DNA of 64,000 nucleotides from CAYUZU01 sp964448675 (GCA_964448675.1 CAYUZU010000016.1:49022-113021), one strand, 5' to 3'; positions 50,296 through 60,174 are shown, numbered from the stretch's first letter. A program made the numbers and translations. Notes: generated from the sequence alone by a model not told the origin.

Positions 50296-52658
50296 GGCAC
50301 CACCTCGAACGGAATCGCCGGCAACACGCCAACCACCACGCGGCGCGTGTGCTCCGTTCCCTCGCGATCGGTCCGCGTGACCTGCAGGCTGGCTTCGACA
50401 ATCAGGTTGCCCGCCAGCCCGACCTCCGTCGCCTCCGTCGCCGCCAATTCGAACACCACCGCCTTGTCCTCACGCTGCAAGTCACCCAGCGTCACGCCCG
50501 CGGGCGGATCGACCAGGCCGAATTCGATCTGGCGGATGCGCGGATGTCGCGGCGTCACCACGCGCACTTCGGCCGCGCTGCCCGCCGGAATCCGTACCGG
50601 TCCCTCGCCAACCAGCCGAAACGCCCGCGGCCCGCGCCGCCCGCCGTCCACCCACACCATCATCGTCTCGACCGGCGTCAGGTGCCGATACAGGAACGCC
50701 TGCATCATGTCCTCGGCCGGCACAACCGGCCGCGTCACGGTCCGCCCGTCAATCTTCGCCCGCCCCTCCAGTACCAGCACGGCCGGCGTTTCCAATCCGC
50801 GCACCGGCGCATCCAGCGTCATCCGCACCCGGTCCTGCCCCGCCGGAATCCGGGCCCCCGACAACGCAAACCCCGGCGGCGCATCCTGCAGCGCCACCTC
50901 GATCGGCCCCGTGTACCCGTCGCGACGCAGCGCGTGCACCTCGAGCGGCGCTGACAACCCCGCCCGCACGTTGATGCTCGATGGCGCCACGCGCAGCTCG
51001 AAATCCGGCTGCGGCAGCCCGACGCGCAGGCGATACGCATACGCGGCGCCACCGTGTGAGCGCGTGTCGCTCACCTGCACGCAGTACGTCCCCTTGGCCG
51101 GCAACGTCGCCTGCAGGTACGGGTCGGCATGGTGCGTCAGGTCCCCCATCCCCATGTGCAGGTGGCCGTCCTTGTGGGCGTAATCATCGTTCCACGCCAC
51201 CACATTGCCCGCTTCGTCCAGCAGCCGCACCAGGCCGTCCAGCGGCGACCGCGCACGCCGCGCCGTGACCTCGACGACAATTTCGTCGCCGCGCCGCCCC
51301 GCGAACTGGTAATGATCCAGGTCGCCCGGCTCGTCGATGCGCCCGTCAATGATCGTCGGCGGCCCGATCCGCTGCGCATCGGCCGGCGTGTCGTTGTCCT
51401 CGTTCTCCAGCCGTGCCCGCAGCGCGCTCACCGCGTACGTCACCAGGTTGCACGTGCCCGCGCCGCGCCCCAGCGGCTTCTGCCGAATGCCCGGTGCCTC
51501 CGCGGCCCCGTCAATGAAGAACCGATCCGAGTACAGGTTCCACCCCGCCGCGATCACGTAGCGCTTTTGCCCCGCCTGACAGCCCAGCGGATACACCGAC
51601 GTGATGTACGGCCGCTCACTGATGCTGACCCGATAGACGAAATCCTCACGCCCGCGATAGATCGCGTCGCGAATCTCCAGCGTATACACCCCGTCCGCGG
51701 GAATCTCGCAATAGAACACCGGATCCGGGCTGAACTGAAAATCGTCAACGAACGCCAGCTCCTCGTCATTCGCGTCATACAACGCCAGTGTCGCCTGAAA
51801 CCACCCCGGCACCGCGTCCGCCAGGTACGGCACCAACTGCCGCGCCTGCGCCTCGATCACCAGCCCCTGCCCCTGCCGCGCCGAAAACCGGAACCGATCC
51901 GCGTCCCCCGGCATGATCTGCCCGTTGATCGTGATCGGAAGCTCCAGCGGCGGCTCGGTCGGCAGAAACTCCACCACCCGCACATCACCCACTTCGTGCT
52001 CGTGCGATTCCGGCAGCGTCCCCACCTGGAAACACATCGGATTCGTCAGCCCCAGACGCGTCTGCAACCGCAACTCGCGGTTTCCCGGCGGCGCATCGCG
52101 ATCGATGGTCACCCGCACGAGCACCGTCGCCGCCAGCTGCAGGTTCCGCTGCCCGGTGAGCATGCTGCGCAGCGTATTCACCGCGTGCAGCAACTCCGGA
52201 ATGCTCTTGTCGTCGAGCTCGTGCAGCAGCGGGTGCTCGGGCAGCTTCACCCCCTCCGGATTATCCGTACCCGCCGCGCGGCCGCGAGCCAGCCCCAGCC
52301 GCCGCAGCGCACGCCCCGGCGCGGTCTCGGACACCTCGCCGCGTGCGACCATCTCCTCCCAGCGCTGCGCAAACACCGTTCGGATGCGCGCGGCGAGCGC
52401 CTCGCGCTCTTCCTTCCCGATCGCTCGCAGCGGGGGATAGTCCTGTACGACCTCCGCGCGAACGCCTTCACCGGTCAGGTACACCGCCGACACGCCGCGC
52501 AGATACTGCCCGCCCAGCGTCACCAGAAACGTCGTGCCGCGCTGGCCACCCGCCGGATAGATGTACCCGACGTGCGGCGCAGGCTGCGCCCCCTGTCCCC
52601 AGCTTTGCGCCACGACAGCGAGCAGCGCCATCATCATTCCCGTCCGCGCTGCATTCAT
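50289..52658 (-). CDS. Exported PPC-domain protein
   Basis: The 789-residue protein has a signal peptide (about 1-22). It contains beta-sandwich domains of the pre-peptidase C-terminal (PPC) type, such as ITINGQIMPGDADRFRF at about 235-251 and IDGRIDEPGDLDHYQF near residue 440. This set-up is common in planctomycete surface proteins next to DUF1501 genes. No protease domain is seen. The start overlaps the DUF1501 stop by 4 bases. Confidence 0.75.
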   Translation of the reverse strand: MNAARTGMMMALLAVVAQSWGQGAQPAPHVGYIYPAGGQRGTTFLVTLGGQYLRGVSAVYLTGEGVRAEVVQDYPPLRAIGKEEREALAARIRTVFAQRWEEMVARGEVSETAPGRALRRLGLARGRAAGTDNPEGVKLPEHPLLHELDDKSIPELLHAVNTLRSMLTGQRNLQLAATVLVRVTIDRDAPPGNRELRLQTRLGLTNPMCFQVGTLPESHEHEVGDVRVVEFLPTEPPLELPITINGQIMPGDADRFRFSARQGQGLVIEAQARQLVPYLADAVPGWFQATLALYDANDEELAFVDDFQFSPDPVFYCEIPADGVYTLEIRDAIYRGREDFVYRVSISERPYITSVYPLGCQAGQKRYVIAAGWNLYSDRFFIDGAAEAPGIRQKPLGRGAGTCNLVTYAVSALRARLENEDNDTPADAQRIGPPTIIDGRIDEPGDLDHYQFAGRRGDEIVVEVTARRARSPLDGLVRLLDEAGNVVAWNDDYAHKDGHLHMGMGDLTHHADPYLQATLPAKGTYCVQVSDTRSHGGAAYAYRLRVGLPQPDFELRVAPSSINVRAGLSAPLEVHALRRDGYTGPIEVALQDAPPGFALSGARIPAGQDRVRMTLDAPVRGLETPAVLVLEGRAKIDGRTVTRPVVPAEDMMQAFLYRHLTPVETMMVWVDGGRRGPRAFRLVGEGPVRIPAGSAAEVRVVTPRHPRIRQIEFGLVDPPAGVTLGDLQREDKAVVFELAATEATEVGLAGNLIVEASLQVTRTDREGTEHTRRVVVGVLPAIPFEVVPW

Positions 52659-54004
52659 GACGACATGATCTCCTTCAAGCGCCCGCCGCTCTTCACGCCG
52701 TCGCTCGCCTTCGGCAACACGCGCGCCGCCACACCACGGTCATTCGGCAGCGGTCCTTCCGGATCAATCCCCATCAGCTCGTAGATGCTCCCGATCAGAT
52801 CGTGCGGATACACCGGCCGTTCGACCACGTTCGACCCCGTCGTATCCGACCGTCCCACGACCCGACCACCGCGAAAACCGCCACCGGCCACCACCACGCT
52901 GAAACAACGCCCGAAGTGCCCGCGCCCGCCATTCCACGGTGGCTCCCACTGCACGCGCGGTGTACGGCCGAACTCGCCGCCCCACCACACGATCGTGCTG
53001 TCCAGCATACCGCGCTCGGCCAGGTCTGACAGCAGCGTCGCCATACCCTGGTCCATCTCCGGCAGCTTGCGCTGCATCGTCTGGAAGTGCTGCTTGTGCG
53101 TGTCCCAGCCCTTGTAGTTGATCGTCACATACGGCACCCCCGCCTCCACCAGCCGCCGCGCCACCAGGCACGATTGACCGAACGTGCTTCGCCCGTAGCG
53201 CTCGCGCAGCTCGTCCTTTTCGTTCGACAGGTCGAATAGCGCGCGGGCCTCACCGAACATCATCTCGTACGCCTTCGTTTCACACGCATCGAGCTTCGCG
53301 AAACGCTCGTGCGCCGGCAGCGCCTTGCCCAGCGAATCCAGCGCGTGCAGCAGATCGCGCCGCCGCAACTGCCGCTCGTCCGAGATGCCCCTGGCCACGA
53401 TTCCCTCGACCGCGAACCGCGCCTGGTTCGGATCGCCACCCGTCGCAAACGGCTTGAAGCGCTGCCCCAGAAAGCCCGCCTCCGAGAAGCGCCCCTGCGG
53501 CTCAGTCAGCACGATATACGGCGGCACAATCCCCTCGTACCCGCCGTCGTACCCCTTGAACACCGACACCACCGCCCCGGCACACGGAAACACCAGCCGT
53601 CCCGGCTCGCGCCCCGTCTGCACCAGGTACGACGCCGTCTCGTGGGCGTTGATCCCGTGTGTCATGCTGCGGATGATCGCGTACTTGTCCGCCTGCTGCG
53701 CCAGTTGCGGCAGCAACTGCCCCACGCGCACCCCCGACACGTTCGTGGCGATCGTCTCGTTCAGCGGCCCGGTGTAGTCCCGCCCCGCCTCGGGCTTCGG
53801 GTCGAACGTGTCCAGATGCGCCGGCCCACCCCACATCCAGATCTGGATCACGGACTTCGCCGGGGCGCTGCCGGCCGGCTTGCTCGCCCGCGGCTGCGCC
53901 CACACCCGGCCCGTCCCCAGCAGCGACAGCCCGGCCGCGCCCATGACACCGCACCGCAATGCGTCCCGCCGCGTCAGCGTATTCTGCTTCTTGCGTTGAT
54001 TCAT
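52655..54004 (-). CDS. DUF1501 protein
   Basis: The 449-residue protein has a twin-arginine-like signal (TRRDALRCGVMGAAGLSLLG, about 11-30). The DUF1501 core is recognised by STFGQSCLVARRLVEAGVPYVTI, WDTHKQHF, and VWWGGEFGRTPRVQ. The family is alkaline-phosphatase/sulfatase-like and expanded in planctomycetes; its reaction is unknown. It lies between the DUF1549/DUF1553 and the PPC genes. Confidence 0.9.
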   Translation of the reverse strand: MNQRKKQNTLTRRDALRCGVMGAAGLSLLGTGRVWAQPRASKPAGSAPAKSVIQIWMWGGPAHLDTFDPKPEAGRDYTGPLNETIATNVSGVRVGQLLPQLAQQADKYAIIRSMTHGINAHETASYLVQTGREPGRLVFPCAGAVVSVFKGYDGGYEGIVPPYIVLTEPQGRFSEAGFLGQRFKPFATGGDPNQARFAVEGIVARGISDERQLRRRDLLHALDSLGKALPAHERFAKLDACETKAYEMMFGEARALFDLSNEKDELRERYGRSTFGQSCLVARRLVEAGVPYVTINYKGWDTHKQHFQTMQRKLPEMDQGMATLLSDLAERGMLDSTIVWWGGEFGRTPRVQWEPPWNGGRGHFGRCFSVVVAGGGFRGGRVVGRSDTTGSNVVERPVYPHDLIGSIYELMGIDPEGPLPNDRGVAARVLPKASDGVKSGGRLKEIMSS

Positions 54005-54040
54005 GCTTCGCCCTCTTCGCGCCGTGCGCCGTCGGCCCGC

Positions 54041-55627
54041 TCAGTGCCGGTACAGAAACTCCTTGCTGTTGAGCAACGCCCACACCAGGTCCTGCACCAC
54101 CTCGTTCCGACCGGCCTCACTCGCGTCGGCATACGCTTCGATCACGGCCACCTCATCAGTTGTCGGATAGCGCGACAGGATCGTCAGATACAACGAGCGG
54201 ATCAGCTTCTGTCCGTCTCCGCGCGCCATCCGGATCAGACGGCGCAGCGGCGGGCTGCGCGCGATCTTCGTCTGGATCTGGCTCGAGTTCAGCAGGTGCA
54301 GCCGCTGCGCATCCGTCGGCTCGTTGTCGCGCTCGCCCATCAAGCCCGTGTCCCGCGCCGGCCGGCCGAACATCTCCAGAAACGGGCTGCTGATGCTGCC
54401 ATCCGCCAGGGCGATCGTCCGCTGCTCTTCGGGGATATACGTGAAGGGCTCGGGAATCGCGCTCGTGTACTTCTCGGCGCTGCCACAGATCGCGTTCAGC
54501 GCGTCAATCAACACCTCCGCATCCAGCCGCCGCACCGCGTAACAACCGAAGCACTTCTCCACGTCCGGGTCATCACTGCGCGGCAGCGACGACTGCTGAT
54601 ACGTCGCCGAATTCAGGATCAGCCGATAGATGTGTCGCTGGTCATACTCTGCCTTGACCAACTCGTCCGCCAGGTACCCCAGCAACACCGGATTCGCCGG
54701 CGGATTGTCCGCACGAAAATCATCCGCCTCATGCACAATCCCGCGCCCCAGCAGCCACGCCCAGATCCGATTCACCGCACACCGCGCAAACCACGGATTG
54801 TCCGCCTGGATCAACCAGTCCGCGAATACACGCCGCGGATCCTGCCCGACCACGATCTGCACCCGGTTGCCGTTCGGCAGCACCGCCTGCAGCGGCCGCG
54901 TCGCCGCCGGATCGACATGGACGATCTCTTCCTTCCACTCCGCGGTGCCCTTGAACGCCAGCCGCGAGAAGAACGCCTCCAGCCCCGCACGCTGCCGCTC
55001 GGACCAATGCTCCAGCCGCGTCCCCATGAACGTCAGCGCCGCCGCCCGCGCCAGTGTCGCCGGGTCCTGGCCCTGCACCGCACGCCAGAAATTCACCGGC
55101 GGCACACGGAAATTGCTGCCTGTCGCGGTCAGCAGCTCGCGCGCAAAATCATCGTACGGCATGTTCCGCTTGATCGCTTCGCGCACCCAGTGGTGATAGG
55201 CCTGCACCGCGTTCGGCCACAGGTTGATCGGGTACTCGGACTTCACCCGCAGCACGTCGCACCACTTCAGCGCCCAGTAATCCGCGAACTCGTTACGCAC
55301 CAGCAGCGCATCAATCAGCCGCCCCCGCTTGTCCGCCCGATCGTCCGCCAGGAACACCCGCACCTCGTCCGCCGTGGGCAGCGTGCCGATCACGTCCAGG
55401 TATACGCGCCGCACGAACACCGCGTCCGAACACCGCCGCGCCGGCTCGATCCCCCGCGCACGCAGCACCGCCAACACGTGCTCGTCAATCGGGTTCACCA
55501 CGCCGAAGGGCGTGTCATCCTCGTAGATGGCCGGCGGCGCAGCGCCGTGCGCTCCGCTCGATCCACCCGCACACAGCACCCCGAACACGAGGGTGCTCAC
55601 CAGCACCATCACCCGCATCCGCGTCAT
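54041..55627 (-). CDS. DUF1549/DUF1553 protein
   Basis: The 528-residue protein has a signal peptide (about 1-30). DUF1549 is seen at about 50-220 (FVRRVYLDVIGTLPTADEVRVF, FADYWALKWCDVLR) and DUF1553 at about 260-520 (NPWFARCAVNRIWAWLLGRGIV, HIYRLILNSATYQQS, LNSSQIQTKI). This pair is a planctomycete signature of unknown function, often paired with DUF1501. The start overlaps the stop of the aroF gene by 4 bases. Confidence 0.92.
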   Translation of the reverse strand: MTRMRVMVLVSTLVFGVLCAGGSSGAHGAAPPAIYEDDTPFGVVNPIDEHVLAVLRARGIEPARRCSDAVFVRRVYLDVIGTLPTADEVRVFLADDRADKRGRLIDALLVRNEFADYWALKWCDVLRVKSEYPINLWPNAVQAYHHWVREAIKRNMPYDDFARELLTATGSNFRVPPVNFWRAVQGQDPATLARAAALTFMGTRLEHWSERQRAGLEAFFSRLAFKGTAEWKEEIVHVDPAATRPLQAVLPNGNRVQIVVGQDPRRVFADWLIQADNPWFARCAVNRIWAWLLGRGIVHEADDFRADNPPANPVLLGYLADELVKAEYDQRHIYRLILNSATYQQSSLPRSDDPDVEKCFGCYAVRRLDAEVLIDALNAICGSAEKYTSAIPEPFTYIPEEQRTIALADGSISSPFLEMFGRPARDTGLMGERDNEPTDAQRLHLLNSSQIQTKIARSPPLRRLIRMARGDGQKLIRSLYLTILSRYPTTDEVAVIEAYADASEAGRNEVVQDLVWALLNSKEFLYRH

Positions 55628-56691
55628 ACCACACTCCCCCGCGTGTCGCCCGTCGCGGTCGCCGACCCAGCGCCGCCCAGTTCGCGCTCACACGCCGCCG
55701 CAAGCGACCGCAATCCCGCCATCATTTCGCCAAACGCCGTCAGGTCGAGCGACTGGTCGCCATCGCTCCAGGCCCGCGCCGGCTCCGGATGGACCTCGAT
55801 CAACAGCCCGTCCGCACCGCACGCCAGCGCCGCGCGACACATCGGCGCCACCAGGTGCGCCCGCCCCGTGCCGTGCGACGGATCCACCACCACCGGCAGG
55901 CCGCTCAGCCGCCGCGCCTCCGGCACAACCGCCAGCGCCAGCGTGTTCCGCACGTATTCCTCGAACGTCCGAATCCCGCGCTCGCAAAGAACGACGTTCG
56001 GATTCCCCGCCCGCTGCACGTAGGCCGCCGCCATCAGGAACTCCTCCAGCGTGGCGCTCCAGCCGCGTTTGAGCAGCACGGGCCGGCCCTGCTCACCAAC
56101 CGCCCGCAACAGCGGCGTGTTGTGCATGTTCCGCGACCCCACCTGCAGCACGTCAGCCACTTCCGCGACCCGTGCGATCTGCTCGCGCGCCATCACCTCG
56201 GTCACGATCGCCAGCCCCGTCTGCTCCCGCACCCGCGCCAAAATCGCCAGCGCCGCGTCCCCCAGCCCCTGGAACGAATACGGCGCCGTCCGTGGCTTGA
56301 ACGCCCCACCCCGCAGCGCCACCGCCCCGGCCGCCGCCACCGCGTGCGCCGTCTCCAGCAGCCGCCCCTCGTCCTCGACGCTGCACGGGCCCGCAATCAC
56401 CGCCAGCCTGCCCCCGCCCACCGTCAAGTCCGGCCCCAGCGGCACCTCGCGCGGGGCATCCGCCGGCACCTGGCACAAGTCGCGAACCTGCGACGCGTGC
56501 TCGACTACGTCCGCTACCGCCGGCAGTCGCCGCAGGCGGGCCGCGTCGAGCCCCGCGCCGGCGGCGAGCACCTCGATCACGCAGGGCGGCCCCCCGGCGC
56601 TCGGCCGTCCGATAGCATCCATCGCCGGCAGCGCCTGGAGGACGCCGGCGATATCCTGGGGGCTACAGGCAGCGTCCATTACAACGAACAT
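55624..56691 (-). CDS. aroF: DAHP synthase, type I beta
   Basis: I choose ATG 56691, six bases after GAGG, giving 355 residues that start MFVVMDAACSPQDI. The N-terminal about 75 residues are a regulatory FL-type domain, followed by the TIM barrel: VIAGPCSVEDEG, GGAFKPRTAPYSFQGLG, LQVGSRNMHN, PVLLKRGW and VVDPSHGTGRAHLV. It makes 3-deoxy-D-arabino-heptulosonate 7-phosphate, the first shikimate-pathway step. It is first in a five-gene operon whose last gene is chorismatase-like. Confidence 0.92.
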   Translation of the reverse strand: MFVVMDAACSPQDIAGVLQALPAMDAIGRPSAGGPPCVIEVLAAGAGLDAARLRRLPAVADVVEHASQVRDLCQVPADAPREVPLGPDLTVGGGRLAVIAGPCSVEDEGRLLETAHAVAAAGAVALRGGAFKPRTAPYSFQGLGDAALAILARVREQTGLAIVTEVMAREQIARVAEVADVLQVGSRNMHNTPLLRAVGEQGRPVLLKRGWSATLEEFLMAAAYVQRAGNPNVVLCERGIRTFEEYVRNTLALAVVPEARRLSGLPVVVDPSHGTGRAHLVAPMCRAALACGADGLLIEVHPEPARAWSDGDQSLDLTAFGEMMAGLRSLAAACERELGGAGSATATGDTRGSVV

Positions 56692-56792
56692 GGCGTCCCT
56701 CATGCGCACCGGCGACCGGCGTGGCTGCGCGGTTCATCCGGCTAAACGCCCCAAACGAGCCGCTATTGCCGATTCCGGCCGCGGGTGCCCGC

Positions 56793-57389
56793 TCAGATTG
56801 GCCGGCGCAATGCCGCCAGCATCGCCGGCCGGACCGCGTCAGGCAAATCCGCCAAGACCCGCTCCAGCGCCGCCGGGCCCGCTTTCTGCTTGACGAGGGC
56901 GGCGGCGTGACGCAGGGCCGAGTCGCGCTCCATGCAGAATTCGCGAAACGCGACCATCAATTCGTCGCGCGACCACTGGCTGAGCGGGTCCGCCACGTCC
57001 GCCTGCCGCCGCGCCCACTGCACCAGCGACGCCGGTTCCTCATCGTACGTGTACAGCGACGCCAGCAGGGCGACGCGCTGCGCGGGTGTGCCGATGAACT
57101 CCCGCACCGAGACCGGCAGGTTCACCAGGCGGTCGTCCAGCGTGCGCTTGCCCAGCGTATCGAGCCAGCCCGCGGCCCGCTGCTGCTCCGGCGCGGGCTC
57201 GACCAGCCGCGCCGGCGGCACCACGAGCATGCGATGGCCAGTCACGAACTGCACCGAAACGCGATGCACGGGCTGCCCCCCCACCGTCGTGGCCTGCACG
57301 CGCAGCACCTCCCCGTCACCCCACTCGGGCCGCGCGGGATTCCGCACCTTGCGTCCGACCAGCGCCGCGTTGACCGGCAAATCGCTCAT
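56793..57389 (-). CDS. DUF3553-domain protein
   Basis: From ATG 57389 the product has 198 residues; an in-frame GTG at 57416 is the alternative. The first 55 residues match DUF3553 (GRKVRNPARPEWGDGEVL), a small beta domain found at the end of UvrD-like helicases. The rest is helical and not recognised. It is not clearly in an operon with aroF (101 bases, same direction). Confidence 0.65.
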   Translation of the reverse strand: MSDLPVNAALVGRKVRNPARPEWGDGEVLRVQATTVGGQPVHRVSVQFVTGHRMLVVPPARLVEPAPEQQRAAGWLDTLGKRTLDDRLVNLPVSVREFIGTPAQRVALLASLYTYDEEPASLVQWARRQADVADPLSQWSRDELMVAFREFCMERDSALRHAAALVKQKAGPAALERVLADLPDAVRPAMLAALRRPI

Positions 57390-57523
57390 ACGCGCATCAT
57401 ACCCGCTTCGCGGCACCTCGCTCAGCCACTCCAGAAACGCGTATAGATTTTTACATCAATATCATTGACATGAACCGCAACGATCCGGTACCGTACCGAC
57501 CAACGATGAGGCGAGGTCTCCCC

Positions 57524-57898
57524 ATGCCGAGAAAGCCCCAGGAATGCCGCTATACCGTACTAGAGCTCGATGGCCTGCGCTACGCGGTGCTGCGCGAATC
57601 GCGACTCCGCACCGTTTGCCGCCGTGCCGGCGTCGTACCCCGCCCACCCGACGAGCCAAATACGCCGCGCCCGTCGCTGGCCGGGTTTGAGGCCGACGAC
57701 GCGCGCCTGGCCGAGCGTCTGATCGAGCGCCGCAAAGCGACGGGCCTCTGCCAGGCCGAGCTTGCCCGTCGCGCCGGCGTGCGCGTTGAAACGCTGAACC
57801 GCATCGAGCGCGGTCGTACGACACCGGACTTCGCCACCGTGCGCAAGCTGGTCATCGCGATGAAGGACGCCGAGGCCGCGATCGGCGCGAGCACATGA
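57524..57898 (+). CDS. XRE-family helix-turn-helix regulator
   Basis: From ATG 57524 (GAGG seven bases before) the product has 124 residues. The N-terminal 35 residues (CRYTVLELDGLRYAVLRESRLR) resemble the antitoxin-like head seen before HTH domains. The HTH_3 domain is at about 63-115 (AERLIERRKATGLCQAELARRAG, ETLNRIERGRTTPD). A possible -35 TTGACA lies at 57465-57470. No toxin gene is next to it. The ACP gene follows after 28 bases. Confidence 0.85.
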   Translation: MPRKPQECRYTVLELDGLRYAVLRESRLRTVCRRAGVVPRPPDEPNTPRPSLAGFEADDARLAERLIERRKATGLCQAELARRAGVRVETLNRIERGRTTPDFATVRKLVIAMKDAEAAIGAST

Positions 57899-57926
57899 AC
57901 AACGATCAAACCCGGAGGAGTCACCC

Positions 57927-58196
57927 GTGCCGACGACGAGCCAACGCGAGGAAGTTGTCAATCGCGTCCGTTCCCTTGCCGCCCAGCAGGCCGATGTGGA
58001 TTCGGCCGAGGTCACCGAGTCCACGCACTTGTTCAATGACCTGAACTACGACAGCCTGGACGCCGTCGAGTTCTCCATGCTGCTCGAGGACGAATTCGAC
58101 ATTCACATCCCTGACGAGCAGGCAGAGAGCGTCAAGACTGTCGGCGATGCGGTCAGGCTGCTTGTGCAGTCTCGCGAACGGCAACGCGGCGCATAA
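57927..58196 (+). CDS. Acyl carrier protein
   Basis: It starts with GTG at 57927 behind GGAGGAG. The 89-residue protein has the phosphopantetheine site Ser43 in NYDSLDAVEF and the acidic helix II of ACPs. Its fatty-acid or other partner cannot be told because no synthase lies nearby. It may be a specialised ACP rather than the housekeeping one. Confidence 0.9.
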   Translation: MPTTSQREEVVNRVRSLAAQQADVDSAEVTESTHLFNDLNYDSLDAVEFSMLLEDEFDIHIPDEQAESVKTVGDAVRLLVQSRERQRGA

Positions 58197-58295
58197 GACC
58201 CACTGCCCCACCGGCTGACCGCTGATCGCAGGAAGCCGATCGCTGCCCCCACTGGGAACCGATGACTGACAACTGTGCTCCCCCATTGGCGGTCT

Positions 58296-59324
58296 TCATT
58301 TCGAATCCTGCGTTTCCCACGGCCACACCTGCGGGCTCGCCGGATCGATGCGATACGTTACGTGCAGATCGTCATCGTAGAACGGGCTCGTCACGTCCGT
58401 CGCCGGATCGAACCCCAACCCGTTCCACATCGCGTTGTCGCGGTAGGCATCCTGCGGTGCCACGCGCTCGCCATGCGCATCGACGAAGATCGTCGACGCC
58501 TTGCCCAGGTGCCGCTGCGACATGAACGTGCGCTGATTATGCCAGGCGTACGGCTCCAGCGCGCCCCCGCTCGTGGTCGTCTCGCTGTACAGCGGGATGT
58601 ACGTCGGATCGAGCGTGTAACCGTGATTGCCGAACCGCTCCGGCTGCTTCCAGGCGTTGGGGTTGTCGGCCGTGCCGCTCCCCTCATCGAGGTGCGCCTT
58701 CCGCTCGCCGGCCGGATAGCCCGGCGCCGTTCCGTCGCAGTCGGCGAAGGCGATTGTCTTCGACGGCGCGCGCATCTCGCGGATCGGAAACGCCTCGAAC
58801 GGACGATGGCGATTGCGCGGGTCACGGTTGTTCCGTGAGCTGCCCACGTATTTGTAGTTGTACCCGTACGAGTTGTTCCGCCCCACCGCCCAGTCCGCCG
58901 TCGCGGGACAGCTCTGCACCGCAAACCCCGCGACGTAGTCCGCCATCGCGTTAAACCAGCGGATGCGCGTGTCCGGCTTGCTGGGGTCGGAGGGGAAATC
59001 CGGGTGGCTGTAATCCGTCCGCAACCGCCACTGGTGCGCGGGATAATGGCCGTGCTCGTTGTGATAGATCGTCATCCCGTGCGCCAGCTCGCGGCAACGC
59101 GCCAGGCACTGCACCGACCGCGCCTGCTCCCGCGCCCGGCCGAGCGACGGCAGCAGAATCGAGATCAGCAGCGCGATGATCGCGACCACCACCAGCAGCT
59201 CGATCAGTGTGAAACCCCCGCTGATGTCATTCCGCACCCGCACGTTCGCCCGCGCCACGCCCCCGGTTACCGTCTGTCGCATGACCACACCCGTTTTCTT
59301 CGCGGTCCACTCAAAACCGGCCAT
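58296..59324 (-). CDS. Type II secretion-like pseudopilin (planctomycete type)
   Basis: The prepilin signature is GGFTLIELLVVVAIIALLISILLP at about residues 36-59, with cleavage after the Gly and a methylated Phe. A second in-frame ATG at 59282 gives a shorter, more normal leader. The mature part has a globular C-terminal domain (YDDDLHVTYRIDP) without the usual H-x9-DG motif. Such pseudopilins are very numerous in planctomycetes. Confidence 0.82.
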   Translation of the reverse strand: MAGFEWTAKKTGVVMRQTVTGGVARANVRVRNDISGGFTLIELLVVVAIIALLISILLPSLGRAREQARSVQCLARCRELAHGMTIYHNEHGHYPAHQWRLRTDYSHPDFPSDPSKPDTRIRWFNAMADYVAGFAVQSCPATADWAVGRNNSYGYNYKYVGSSRNNRDPRNRHRPFEAFPIREMRAPSKTIAFADCDGTAPGYPAGERKAHLDEGSGTADNPNAWKQPERFGNHGYTLDPTYIPLYSETTTSGGALEPYAWHNQRTFMSQRHLGKASTIFVDAHGERVAPQDAYRDNAMWNGLGFDPATDVTSPFYDDDLHVTYRIDPASPQVWPWETQDSK

Positions 59325-59355
59325 CCCCCTGACACCGACGTCGCAGCATGCCCGA

Positions 59356-60120
59356 CTACGCCCGCCCCAATTGCACCACCAGCGCCACGATCAGCGCCGC
59401 CAGACCCGCAATCGTCAGCACACCCGCCACGATCACGATGATGACGAAACGCTTGCTCTGCTCCTTCACCAGCACCGTCAGCGAATCGTGCTGCTCGCGC
59501 TGCACCTGGTTGAGCTGCTGCAGCACCTCCACCTGTGCACTGCCCGACGAGCTCAGCGCATCCACCGCGCGCCCGAAATGCTGCATCGAATGCATCAACT
59601 GCGTGTCCGACTCCTGCCCCACCTCCAGCTGCTTGGCCACCGTCCGGATCGCCTCCGCCTGCGTCACCAGCGCATCCGGCACGCGCCCCAGGTTCTCGCT
59701 GATCTGGCTGGCCTGCTTGCTGGCCCCCTCGCTGTTGCGCGCAATCGCCTGCAGGCAATCCCCCTGCGACTTCTGCGTCTCGGCCAGTTGCTCCAGCACG
59801 CTGCCCACGTGCGACAACGTGTCACGCAGCTCGACCGAGCGCTGGTTCTGCTGCTCGAAATGCTGCTGCAGCGCCCCCACCATCTCCACCACCTGCCGCG
59901 ACATCTCGCGATTCTGCGCCTGCCGGGCCGAACGCCGCCGCCACCACGGCGCCGACGTCGCATCCGCCCGCAATGCCAACGCCTCGCCGCCACTCTCGTC
60001 CTCACGCGACCGGCTCTTGATCACGCCCCCGCCACGATCATCGTGGGTGATATTCGGACCGCGCTGTGCCGAGCGAAACATCCCGCCGACCCGCTTCCAG
60101 AACGTATCCTGCTGCGCCAT
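59356..60120 (-). CDS. Coiled-coil protein with C-terminal membrane helix
   Basis: From ATG 60120 (GAGG seven bases before) the product has 254 residues. About residues 70-225 form long Gln/Glu-rich helices that look like a coiled coil, and residues 230-250 (RFVIIVIVAGVLTIAGLAAL) a single membrane helix. It resembles the signalling part of chemoreceptors only in composition. No known domain was recognised. Confidence 0.7.
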   Translation of the reverse strand: MAQQDTFWKRVGGMFRSAQRGPNITHDDRGGGVIKSRSREDESGGEALALRADATSAPWWRRRSARQAQNREMSRQVVEMVGALQQHFEQQNQRSVELRDTLSHVGSVLEQLAETQKSQGDCLQAIARNSEGASKQASQISENLGRVPDALVTQAEAIRTVAKQLEVGQESDTQLMHSMQHFGRAVDALSSSGSAQVEVLQQLNQVQREQHDSLTVLVKEQSKRFVIIVIVAGVLTIAGLAALIVALVVQLGRA

Positions 60121-60144
60121 GACGCACACCTCGCGATTGCTGTT

Positions 60145-60174
60145 CTTATCCGCCTCACTCGAAACCGGCGTCAA
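60145..60174 (-). promoter_or_regulatory. Candidate sigma70 promoter for the coiled-coil gene
   Basis: On the minus strand TTGACG (60174-60169), 18 bp, GATAAG (60150-60145), 25 bases before the start at 60120. Spacing is at the edge of normal. Confidence 0.35.

Noticed and set aside
53309..56023. 904-codon plus-strand frame over the DUF1501/DUF1549/aroF genes
   Set aside because: It crosses three real genes on the other strand and reads as Arg/His-rich noise.
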